NCBI GenBank assembly: GCA_903823545.1
Contig: CAIJTL010000477.1
Span: 1-5,778, forward strand
Length of the DNA: 5,778 nucleotides
Origin: an uncultured Planctomycetaceae bacterium
Lineage (GTDB): Bacteria; Planctomycetota; Planctomycetia; Planctomycetales; Planctomycetaceae
Reading direction: 5' to 3'
Shown here: positions 1-5,778 of the stretch, piece after piece
How positions within the stretch are numbered: the first letter of the stretch is position 1
How the letters are laid out: every line of letters starts with the position of its first letter
The notes under the pieces: generated by a model
Told to the model about the DNA's origin: nothing
Databases searched by the model: none
Seen by the model: only the letters and a program-made list of their open reading frames with translations
Position numbers and translations under genes: made by a program

Positions 1-2307
1 ATCGTGAAAGGTGGTGAGAGCGGGCCGGCTGTCGATTTGCAAAAGCATACCGAAAGTTTGCTGATCCAAGCGATCAACTACGACGGCATCATGATGCCAC
101 CCAAAGGAAAGCTGCCGAAAGCGCAGATCGACACTCTGACAAAGTGGGTCATGCGAGGATTGCCGTGGTCCGAAAAGGCGGTTGTTGCTGCCGTGAAGTC
201 TCACGGGGTTCCCGTCGTCGACGACGAGGCCAGAAATTTTTGGGCGTTCCGTCCGGTCGTTCGTTACGAACCTCCGCCAGTTAGAAACACTAACTGGCGG
301 CGAACACCAATCGATGCTTTCGTCCTCTCCAAGCTTGAAGCCAACGGCGTGGTTCCAGCTCCAGTGGCGTCAAAGGAAACATTGCTACGACGGCTGACTT
401 ACACGCTGACAGGTTTGCCGCCTTCACCGAAAGAGGTTTCGGAGTTCGTCAGTGATCAATCGCCAGATGCCTACGAAAAAGTGGTTGATCGTCTTCTCGA
501 TTCAAAACGCTATGGAGAACACTGGGGGCGGCACTGGCTTGATCTCGTCCGGTATGCGGAATCAAACAGCTTTGAACGAGACAACCCGAAACCGTTCGTC
601 TGGCGCTATCGCGACTATGTGATTCGAGCGTTCAATAACGACAAGCCATACGACCAATTCATTCGCGAACAACTTGCTGGAGACGAACTGGATAAAGTTA
701 CTCCCGATTCAATCATCGCGACAGGCTACTACCGACTCGGTTTGTGGGACGACGAACCTGCTGACCGGCCGCTGGCGTTTTACGACGGCCTTGATGACCT
801 CGTTGCAACCACGTCACAAACTTTTCTAGGGCTGACTGCGAACTGTGCTCGTTGTCATGACCACAAAATCGATCCCTTCACACAACGCGACTATTACTCG
901 CTGCTGGCGTTCTTTCATGGCGTAAAGCCCTATGGTGGCGACAACGAGATTCTGCGATTCATCGGTGACGATGCCGAACGCAAGCGACAGGCCGCAGCGA
1001 CCGCAGACTGGGAAGCGAGGCTTGCAACCGCGCGAAAGCAGATCGCGGCCGCTGAAGAGGCGATCAAAGACAAATTGCCCGGTGGTGAAATTGATGACTT
1101 CAAATTCGATGGCAAACGCCGAGAGATTCTTCGTAAGCAGCGAGGCAAGTTGATCTCGGCTGAAGATCACGACAAGTACGAAGCACTACATCGAGAACGA
1201 GAGCGAATTGAGCGAGAACGTCCGAAATCGCTCGAACAAGCGCTCGCGGTCAAAGAGGAAGGACGTCCGCGAGAAACCTTTGTCCTATTGCGAGGCAATC
1301 CGCAAGCTCAAGGCGACCGTGTCGAACCAGCATTTCCGTCCGTGCTGCTTGCATCAAACTCCAAACCTCCGGAGTTTCCCCCGCGCAGAGATGGCTCGGA
1401 GTCTTCGGGGCGTCGGCGAGCACTGGCAGATTGGATCGCCTCACCATCGAATCCACTAACCGCGCGAGTAATGGTCAATCGCGTTTGGCAATTTCACTTT
1501 GGCCGCGGGCTCGTTCGTTCTTCGAGCAACTTCGGATATGCGGGGACGCCGCCAACTCATCCAGAGCTACTCGATTGGCTCGCCAGCGAATTCGTGAAGA
1601 GCGGCTGGAAGTTGAAGTCGCTGCATCGGCTCATTGTCACCTCGAATGCATTTCGAATGTCGAGCGTGCTATCAAATGATCAAGCGGTGGTTGCCAAAGC
1701 GCAGAGTTCCGATCCAGAGAACGATTGGCTGTCGCACTTCGATTTGCGTCGACTGTCGGCAGAGGAAGTCCGAGATTCAATCCTCGCCGCGTGCGGTAAC
1801 TTAAACCTCAACAAGACAGAAGGACCAAGCATTTATCCGGTGATTCCTCGCGAGGTGCTTGCGGGACAATCTGTTCCAGGACGCGGTTGGGAAAAATCCT
1901 CTCCAGAAGAAGCCGCGTCACGCAGTGTCTACATCCACATCAAACGCTCGCTATCAGTACCGCTGCTTGCTGCATTCGATGCCGCCGATCCGGACTCGCC
2001 GTGCCCTGTTCGTTTCACAACAACACAGCCATCTCAAGCTTTGGCGCTGATCAACAGCACGTTCGCCAACGAGCAAGCGGCGATCTTCGCTCAACGTCTG
2101 CGACGTGAATTTGGGACCGAAGCTGCGGCTTGTGTGAGAGCATGCCTCGCAAGAATTCTGCAACGCCAGCCAACCGATCAAGAGGTCGCTCGCGGCGTGA
2201 AATTTATCGATGACAACATTCAGCAAGAGAAGGTCTCCGCTGATGAGGCTCTGCGGCGATTCTGTCTGCTGGCGATCAATCTGAATGAGTTTGTATATCT
2301 CGACTGA
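1..2307 (+). CDS. PSCyt1-PSCyt2(DUF1549)-PSD1(DUF1553) cytochrome-like protein, 5' partial
   Basis: This is the C-terminal part of a large planctomycete protein; the frame is open to base 1, so the GTG at 4 is not the start. Residues below count that GTG codon as 1. Residues 1-55 are the end of a PSCyt1 cytochrome C domain, with KGGESGPAV and MMPPKGKLP, whose Met is a plausible heme ligand. Residues 79 to about 307 are PSCyt2/DUF1549, opening with FWAFRPV and containing PIDAFVLSKLE, RYGEHWGRHWLDLVRYAES and a heme-type CARCH (281-285). A charged helical, coiled-coil-like stretch covers about 322-420. PSD1/DUF1553 runs from about 470 to 767, with NPLTARVMVNRVWQ and FGRGLVRSSSNFG, and ends in NEFVYLD. 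The signal peptide and the PSCyt1 CxxCH should lie upstream of the window. Members of this family usually sit beside a DUF1501 gene, as here. Heme binding and location outside the cytoplasm are inferred from family; substrate and reaction are unknown. Confidence 0.93.
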   Translation: MVKGGESGPAVDLQKHTESLLIQAINYDGIMMPPKGKLPKAQIDTLTKWVMRGLPWSEKAVVAAVKSHGVPVVDDEARNFWAFRPVVRYEPPPVRNTNWRRTPIDAFVLSKLEANGVVPAPVASKETLLRRLTYTLTGLPPSPKEVSEFVSDQSPDAYEKVVDRLLDSKRYGEHWGRHWLDLVRYAESNSFERDNPKPFVWRYRDYVIRAFNNDKPYDQFIREQLAGDELDKVTPDSIIATGYYRLGLWDDEPADRPLAFYDGLDDLVATTSQTFLGLTANCARCHDHKIDPFTQRDYYSLLAFFHGVKPYGGDNEILRFIGDDAERKRQAAATADWEARLATARKQIAAAEEAIKDKLPGGEIDDFKFDGKRREILRKQRGKLISAEDHDKYEALHRERERIERERPKSLEQALAVKEEGRPRETFVLLRGNPQAQGDRVEPAFPSVLLASNSKPPEFPPRRDGSESSGRRRALADWIASPSNPLTARVMVNRVWQFHFGRGLVRSSSNFGYAGTPPTHPELLDWLASEFVKSGWKLKSLHRLIVTSNAFRMSSVLSNDQAVVAKAQSSDPENDWLSHFDLRRLSAEEVRDSILAACGNLNLNKTEGPSIYPVIPREVLAGQSVPGRGWEKSSPEEAASRSVYIHIKRSLSVPLLAAFDAADPDSPCPVRFTTTQPSQALALINSTFANEQAAIFAQRLRREFGTEAAACVRACLARILQRQPTDQEVARGVKFIDDNIQQEKVSADEALRRFCLLAINLNEFVYLD
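274..300. repeat. perfect 11-bp inverted repeat inside the first CDS
   Basis: CCGCCAGTTAG (274-284) is followed by the 5-base loop AAACA and the exact reverse complement CTAACTGGCGG (290-300). It lies in the linker between PSCyt1 and PSCyt2 and encodes PPPVRNTNWR (residues 90-99 counting the codon at 4 as 1). It would form a stable mRNA hairpin. No U-tract follows, so it is not a typical intrinsic terminator. Function is unknown and chance cannot be excluded. Confidence 0.8.
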
Positions 2308-2378
2308 TTTCTTCGTGTCATTGTGCCTTGTTGGTTAGGAATACGGTTTCACCAAAAAAGCACGAAGTCACAAAGAAG
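2308..2378. repeat. imperfect intergenic inverted repeat with period-8 CACRAAGR units
   Basis: Two 28-base arms (2308-2335 and 2351-2378) flank a 15-base loop; about 21 of 28 positions are complementary. The right arm reads as 8-base units CAAAAAAG, CACGAAGT and CACAAAGA, and the left arm, read on the other strand, as CAACAAGG, CACAATGA and CACGAAGA. The element begins on the base after the TGA of the cytochrome-like gene and ends just before the ATG at 2379. From memory, not checked, similar 'accacaaaggcacgaag' palindromes are interspersed in planctomycete and other environmental genomes. It could fold in the transcript between the two genes. There is no T-tract to make it a clear terminator. 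Confidence 0.75.
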
Positions 2379-2386
2379 ATGCCTTT

Positions 2387-2390
2387 GGAG
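2387..2390 (+). promoter_or_regulatory. Shine-Dalgarno GGAG for the DUF1501 gene
   Basis: GGAG lies 9 bases ahead of the ATG at 2400 and decides the start. The in-frame TTG at 2328 lies inside the inverted repeat, and the in-frame ATG at 2379 directly abuts the repeat with no well-spaced ribosome binding site. Confidence 0.6.
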
Positions 2391-2399
2391 AAAAATGAG

Positions 2400-3854
2400 A
2401 TGACTGTCAATTTTTGTGGCCGAACTCGACGTGAATTTCTTTGGCAATCCGGTGCCGGGTTTACCGGTGTCGCATTGGCGGGGATGCTCGATCAGCAATT
2501 TTTTGCTGGATCGACCAGTGCGGCTGATCGCAAGCCTGTGTTTGCAAACCCACTCGCGCCAAAGAAACCGCATCTAGACGCGAAAGCGAAAAGTGTCATC
2601 TTCCTCTACATGTATGGTGGGCCAAGCCACATCGACACATTTGATTACAAGCCATCAATGATTGGCCGAGATAACCAGACGATTGCCGTGAAGACTTTTG
2701 GTCGAGGAGGCAAAAAAAATCAGGGACGCATCGTCGAGCCTCGCTGGAAGTTCAAGCAATACGGCCAGTGCGGACAGTGGGTCAGCGACTTGTTTCCAAA
2801 CTTGGCCAAGCATGTCGACGACATCGCGTTTATTCATTCGATGACTGCCGATTCGCCGATTCATGGCTCTGCGATGTTGCAGATGAATACCGGCAAAGTA
2901 ACGAGCGGCTCTCCTTGCATTGGTTCCTGGGTGAACTACGGGCTCGGTAGCGAAAACGAGAATCTGCCCGGCTTCGTCGTGATGCTTGACCCACGCGGCG
3001 GGCCGATCAGTGGAGCCAAGAATTGGAATAGCGGCTACATGCCAGCGCAGTACGAAGGGACGATCTTCCGTTCGCAAGGGACACCGATTCTCGATCTCGC
3101 ACGGCCAGCCGAGTTCTCCGAATCAGGCCAACGGCGACTGCTCGACACCTTGCGCGAATTCAATGACGACCATTCAGCGAGACTCGGAAACGACTCGAAG
3201 CTAGCGGCACGGGTCGCCAGTTACGAACTTGCATTCAAGATGCAGTCATCGGCCCCTGAAGCGGTCGACTTTGCTCAAGAACCGCAGCACATTCAGGAAA
3301 TGTATGGCCTAAACGATAAGCGATGTGGGACCGTGGCGCGACAGTGCTTGTTGGCTCGACGCCTTGTCGAACGAGGTGTCCGGTTCGTGCAGATTTACTC
3401 GGGCGGAGCCCACAACGATGACAACTGGGACGCTCACGGCGATCTCAAACACAATCACGATCTGCACGCGGGCGAAACTGATCAGCCGATTGCGGCATTG
3501 ATCGCAGATCTCAAGGCTCGCGGCTTGTTGGATTCGACATTGATCGTTTGGGGGGGCGAGTTTGGTCGGCAGCCGACCGCCGAATACGAAAAGGGAACGG
3601 GGCGAGACCACAACGCCTACGGTTTCACGATGTGGGCCGCAGGTGGTGGCGTAAAGGGTGGCGTCTCTGTTGGTACGACCGACGAATTGGGAAGCGCGGC
3701 GGTTGAGAAACCGTTCCACGTCAAGCATCTGCATTCAACGATGCTTCACCAAATGGGACTTGATCCCGACCGCTTGACTTACTTCTACGGTGGCCTTGAT
3801 CAAAAGCTGGTCGGCGTAGAAGGTGCCGAGCCGATTCGAGAACTGATGGGATAA
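2400..3854 (+). CDS. DUF1501 family protein, Tat-exported
   Basis: A 484-residue protein of the DUF1501 family, which belongs to the alkaline phosphatase/sulfatase-like fold; no specific reaction is established. The N-terminus has a twin-arginine motif TRREFLW (residues 9-15), then a hydrophobic stretch (GFTGVALAGML) and small residues before ADRKPVF, so export folded through Tat is likely. Family landmarks are FLYMYGGPSHIDTFD, HSMTADSPIHGSAMLQMNTG, and the C-terminal HNDDNWDAH (338-346), WGGEFGR (384-390) and GRDHNAYGF (401-409), whose Asp and His residues are candidate metal ligands by analogy with the fold. The length looks normal for the family. ATG 2400 is chosen for its GGAG and because the Tat motif then sits at the very N-terminus; ATG 2379 or TTG 2328 would add 7 or 24 residues, the latter partly translated from the repeat. 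The gene starts 92 bases after the cytochrome-like gene, probably in one transcript, and ends at the hairpin at 3856. Confidence 0.93.
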   Translation: MTVNFCGRTRREFLWQSGAGFTGVALAGMLDQQFFAGSTSAADRKPVFANPLAPKKPHLDAKAKSVIFLYMYGGPSHIDTFDYKPSMIGRDNQTIAVKTFGRGGKKNQGRIVEPRWKFKQYGQCGQWVSDLFPNLAKHVDDIAFIHSMTADSPIHGSAMLQMNTGKVTSGSPCIGSWVNYGLGSENENLPGFVVMLDPRGGPISGAKNWNSGYMPAQYEGTIFRSQGTPILDLARPAEFSESGQRRLLDTLREFNDDHSARLGNDSKLAARVASYELAFKMQSSAPEAVDFAQEPQHIQEMYGLNDKRCGTVARQCLLARRLVERGVRFVQIYSGGAHNDDNWDAHGDLKHNHDLHAGETDQPIAALIADLKARGLLDSTLIVWGGEFGRQPTAEYEKGTGRDHNAYGFTMWAAGGGVKGGVSVGTTDELGSAAVEKPFHVKHLHSTMLHQMGLDPDRLTYFYGGLDQKLVGVEGAEPIRELMG

Positions 3855-3855
3855 C

Positions 3856-3900
3856 AAGAAAGGTAGCTCAGCATCTGAGCGATGCTGAGCCACCTTTCTT
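3856..3900. terminator. bidirectional intrinsic terminator between convergent genes
   Basis: Two 19-base arms (3856-3874 and 3882-3900) pair at 18 of 19 positions around the 7-base loop CTGAGCG. The outer stem is AAGAAAGG against CCTTTCTT, so either strand reads a CCTTTCTT end. It begins 1 base after the DUF1501 TAA and ends 14 bases before the stop of the opposing DUF1080 gene, as expected for a shared terminator. The only mismatch is A3865 against C3891. A smaller hairpin, GCTCAG-CAT-CTGAGC (3866-3880), competes with the main stem. Confidence 0.85.
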
Positions 3901-3914
3901 AATTGAGTCACGAA

Positions 3915-4616
3915 TCATTTTTTCGCCGACAGATCTTTGATGCGGATGTTGCGAAAGTCGACTCGATCGCCGTGACCGAGGAATCCGATGTGACCGGTGG
4001 TTCGCTTGAGTCCGGGGTGCTCAGCACCATCCATCGTTCCCCCTTTTGTGACTTCGTCGACGTCACAATCGACGATCGTTTCACCGTTGAGCACGATCTT
4101 GATCTTGCGGCCATGAGCGGTGACTTCTTGCGAGTTCCATTCTCCGAGCGGCTTGAGGAACTCTTTCTTCGCGGGCTGAATGCCATAGACCGAGCCGTGA
4201 TACTGATATGGCTTGAGCGTTTTGTATTTTTCGGCGGTGTTATCGAGGATTTGCAATTCGGTCCCTTCAAGATGCAGGTTTCCCTTCGCGACGTTCGGGC
4301 ACCGAATGCCTAAGCCATTGTTGGCGCCGTCTGTCAGCTTGAATTCAAACCGAATCACGAAATCGGCATACTCTTTGTCCGTGAGCAGATTTCCGGCAGT
4401 CCCTTTCACGCAGACAATGTTGCCGTTTTCAACGCCATACGCGTCCTTCGCTCCATTCCAACCGTTCAACGTCTTGCCATCAAACAGCGAAACAAATCCG
4501 TCTTCGCTTTGCATCTTGTCGTCAGCGTGAGCAAACAACGAAATAGCAAACAGTGACGCGAGAGTTAGATTGAAGGTTGCCACCTGAATCATCGTTTTCC
4601 GCATAGTGTTTCTCAT
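3915..4616 (-). CDS. secreted DUF1080 (3-keto-disaccharide hydrolase-like) protein
   Basis: A 233-residue protein made of a signal peptide and one DUF1080 domain (PF06439), a concanavalin-like beta-sandwich whose characterised members act on 3-keto-glycosides. Residues 10-31 are hydrophobic and end in FAHA before DDKMQSE, a good signal peptidase I site. The domain follows: FVSLFDGKTLNGW (41-53), GNLLTDKEYADFVIRFEFKL (75-94), NNGLGIRCP (99-107), EGTELQILDN (117-126), GSVYGI (141-146) and GHIGFLGHGDRVDFRNIRI (208-226). This is a typical single-domain length. The start is uncertain: ATG at 4616 gives the longest form but has no clear ribosome binding site, while Met5 (4604) and Met9 (4592) also keep the signal peptide. 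It faces the DUF1501 gene across the terminator and lies 154 bases downstream of cimA on the same strand; with hairpins between them it probably has its own promoter, which I could not identify. The exact substrate is unknown. Confidence 0.92.
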   Translation of the reverse strand: MRNTMRKTMIQVATFNLTLASLFAISLFAHADDKMQSEDGFVSLFDGKTLNGWNGAKDAYGVENGNIVCVKGTAGNLLTDKEYADFVIRFEFKLTDGANNGLGIRCPNVAKGNLHLEGTELQILDNTAEKYKTLKPYQYHGSVYGIQPAKKEFLKPLGEWNSQEVTAHGRKIKIVLNGETIVDCDVDEVTKGGTMDGAEHPGLKRTTGHIGFLGHGDRVDFRNIRIKDLSAKK

Positions 4617-4652
4617 CTGAAATAATGTGCTTGAGTTCGATCACGACAGAAA

Positions 4653-4717
4653 AAGCATCTTGCCGACCGACTTCAAAAAACGAAAGCGGTCTGCGAACAG
4701 TCGAAGCCGAGATGCTT
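4653..4717. repeat. 8-bp inverted repeat with long loop
   Basis: AAGCATCT (4653-4660) is the exact reverse complement of AGATGCTT (4710-4717), with 49 bases between. On the minus strand the second arm runs into TTTTTC, a weakly terminator-like arrangement, but the loop is long. It shares the GATGC/GCATC core with the neighbouring hairpins. Confidence 0.35.
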
Positions 4718-4746
4718 CACGCAGATGCGTGGCATCCTCCGATGCC
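4718..4746 (-). terminator. tandem small hairpins just past the cimA stop, possible transcript end
   Basis: Reading the minus strand, GGCATC-GGAG-GATGCC (4746-4731) is a perfect 6-bp stem with a 4-base loop, starting 24 bases after the cimA TGA. It is followed at once by CACGCA-TC-TGCGTG (4731-4718), overlapping it by one base. No T-tract directly follows either stem, so they could protect the 3' end or act with Rho rather than terminate alone. Confidence 0.4.
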
Positions 4747-4770
4747 AAAATCGTGCAAATTGTGATGTGC

Positions 4771-5778
4771 TCACGTACCGGAGACGCCTTCTTCCTTGAA
4801 AAGCTTGTACTCAACACTGTCGATCAGCGCGAGCCAACTGGCTTCGATGATGTTTTCGCTGACGCCGACAGTCGTCCAGATTTCGTGGTCGTCCTGGCTT
4901 TCGATAACAACCCGAACTCGAGCGGCTGTTCCTTCGGTCGAGTTGATGACGCGAACTTTGTAGTCCACTAATTTCATCTGTTGCAGAGTCGGATACGCGG
5001 GGATGAGCGCCTTTCGCAACGCAGTATCGAGAGCGTTTACTGGTCCGTCACCCTCGGCAACGACGTGCTCAATGAGGCCAGCAACACGGAGCTTAATCGT
5101 TGCCTCGGTTGCTGGAGGGACGCTTCCTTTTGAAACGACCGAGACCGAATCGTCGCGTAGGCCACCGTCCGATTCGACGTTTACTCGGTAATGCAGTTTC
5201 TCAAACTTCGGCGTGTATTGGCCAACACACTTGCGGACGAGCAAATCAAACGACGCTTCGGCCGCTTCAAATTGATAGCCTTCGTTTTCAAGGTCTTGGA
5301 CACGATCAAGGATCTTCTGCATCACGGCTGTGTCGTTCGCGATCGCATATTTGGTTGTCTTGGCAACGATATTTGATTTTCCGGACAGTTCGCTGATGAG
5401 GACGCGCCGCACATTGCCGACGGTCTCTGGCTCGATGTGTTCGTAGCTCTTTGCCAACCGGTTAACGGCATGCACGTGCATGCCTCCTTTGTGAGCGAAC
5501 GCACTGAGTCCAACGAATGGTTGCCCATTGCGGTAGTTCATGTTGGCCAACTCGTAAACGTAGCGAGAAAGCTCAGCCAGATGCTTAATGCCACCGTCGG
5601 CCAAAACTTCGTAGCCAGTTTTCTTGAGCGCCAGGTTCGCAACGACGCTACACAAGTCAACGTTTCCGCAGCGTTCACCGATGCCGTTGATCGTTCCTTG
5701 AACTTGAATGGCTCCCGCGTCGACAGCGATCAGCGAATTTGCGACAGCCAGATCGCAGTCGTTGTGACAATGAATGCC
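4771..5778 (-). CDS. cimA: (R)-citramalate synthase, 5' partial (N-terminus outside window)
   Basis: CimA condenses acetyl-CoA with pyruvate to (R)-citramalate, opening the threonine-independent route to isoleucine; it is cytoplasmic. The frame is open to the window end, and 335 residues are visible of a family length near 520-540, so roughly the first 200 are missing. In the visible part, GIHCHND (1-7) carries the two metal-binding histidines at the end of the HMGL-like TIM barrel, and NGIGERCGN (31-39) is the conserved family signature. AFAHKGGMHVHAVN (93-106) and SGKSNIVAK (132-140) follow in the linker region. The C-terminal half, about 195-330, is the LeuA-type regulatory/dimerisation domain, with EGDGPVNALD, LVDYKVRV, EGTAARVRV and GVSENIIEASW. 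The short AGLIEHVVAEG lead-in and VEYKLFKEEG tail favour CimA over 2-isopropylmalate or homocitrate synthase. Allosteric control by isoleucine is known for some relatives and is inferred here. The frame extends upstream of a TTG at 5655, which is an internal Leu and not a start. Confidence 0.92.
   Translation of the reverse strand, partial: GIHCHNDCDLAVANSLIAVDAGAIQVQGTINGIGERCGNVDLCSVVANLALKKTGYEVLADGGIKHLAELSRYVYELANMNYRNGQPFVGLSAFAHKGGMHVHAVNRLAKSYEHIEPETVGNVRRVLISELSGKSNIVAKTTKYAIANDTAVMQKILDRVQDLENEGYQFEAAEASFDLLVRKCVGQYTPKFEKLHYRVNVESDGGLRDDSVSVVSKGSVPPATEATIKLRVAGLIEHVVAEGDGPVNALDTALRKALIPAYPTLQQMKLVDYKVRVINSTEGTAARVRVVIESQDDHEIWTTVGVSENIIEASWLALIDSVEYKLFKEEGVSGT

Larger units (their letters stand above)
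4617..4770. other. non-coding gap between cimA and the DUF1080 gene
   Basis: There is no credible gene here. On the minus strand this is the 3' flank of cimA and the 5' region of the DUF1080 gene. It holds two adjacent small hairpins near cimA (4718-4746), an 8-bp inverted repeat spanning 4653-4717, and a T6 run on the minus strand (complement of the A-run near 4675-4680). I found no convincing -35/-10 pair. Confidence 0.6.

Noticed and set aside
826..1170. Minus-strand open frame of 114 codons inside the cytochrome-like gene
   Set aside because: It lies opposite the CARCH motif and the charged helix of a certain gene and shows no family features.
2395..2402. Out-of-frame ATG (2395) giving a two-codon frame whose TGA overlaps the ATG at 2400
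   Set aside because: The arrangement ATGAGATGA is too short to be a regulatory leader without further evidence.
2655..3077. Minus-strand open frame of 140 codons inside the DUF1501 gene, and a similar one at 3309-3734
   Set aside because: Both are shadows of conserved DUF1501 coding sequence; their translations have no recognisable domain.
4046..4068. 7-bp inverted repeat TTGTGAC/GTCACAA with 9-base loop inside the DUF1080 gene
   Set aside because: Short arms like these are expected several times by chance in a window this long, and they fall in conserved coding sequence.
3903..4313. Plus-strand open frame of 136 codons opposite the DUF1080 gene
   Set aside because: It is antisense to a gene with clear family motifs and signal peptide, and its translation resembles no family I know.
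4617..4770. Possible riboswitch or small RNA in the spacer before the DUF1080 gene
   Set aside because: The hairpins do not match any riboswitch class I can recognise, and nothing indicates an independent transcript.
4627..4971. Plus-strand open frame of 114 codons crossing the spacer and the 3' end of cimA
   Set aside because: Most of it is the antisense shadow of the well-conserved CimA C-terminus, and it has no ribosome binding site or recognisable motif.

Overview
The window looks like an ordinary chromosomal stretch from a planctomycete, probably of the Pirellulaceae/Rhodopirellula kind. The call rests on gene families rather than on any marker gene: a Planctomycete cytochrome C / DUF1549 / DUF1553 protein followed by a DUF1501 protein, a secreted DUF1080 protein, moderate G+C, and a period-8 CAC-R-AAG interspersed repeat that I recall from environmental genomes of this sort. 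The genus is inference.

Layout: positions 1-2307 (+) hold the 3' part of a large PSCyt1-PSCyt2-PSD1 protein whose start lies outside the window. Positions 2308-2378 are an imperfect inverted repeat that fills the gap exactly from the stop codon to the first downstream ATG. Positions 2400-3854 (+) encode a DUF1501 protein with a twin-arginine signal. Positions 3856-3900 are a strong hairpin shared as a terminator by two convergent transcripts. Positions 3915-4616 (-) encode a secreted DUF1080 (3-keto-disaccharide hydrolase-like) protein. Positions 4617-4770 are non-coding and rich in small hairpins. Positions 4771-5778 (-) hold the C-terminal two thirds of (R)-citramalate synthase, CimA, cut by the window edge.

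The two plus-strand genes form a conserved pair in planctomycetes, probably co-transcribed, whose products should both act outside the cytoplasm: a multidomain cytochrome-like protein and a Tat-exported protein of the alkaline phosphatase/sulfatase-like fold. Their substrate is not known. The DUF1080 protein fits carbohydrate processing outside the cytoplasm. CimA is a cytoplasmic enzyme of isoleucine biosynthesis with no evident link to the others.

I see no mobile element, CRISPR array, RNA gene or clearly new system. The points most worth a second look are non-coding or structural: the palindromic repeat between the first two genes, a perfect 11-bp inverted repeat inside the first gene, the bidirectional terminator with a competing internal hairpin, and the hairpin cluster downstream of cimA.
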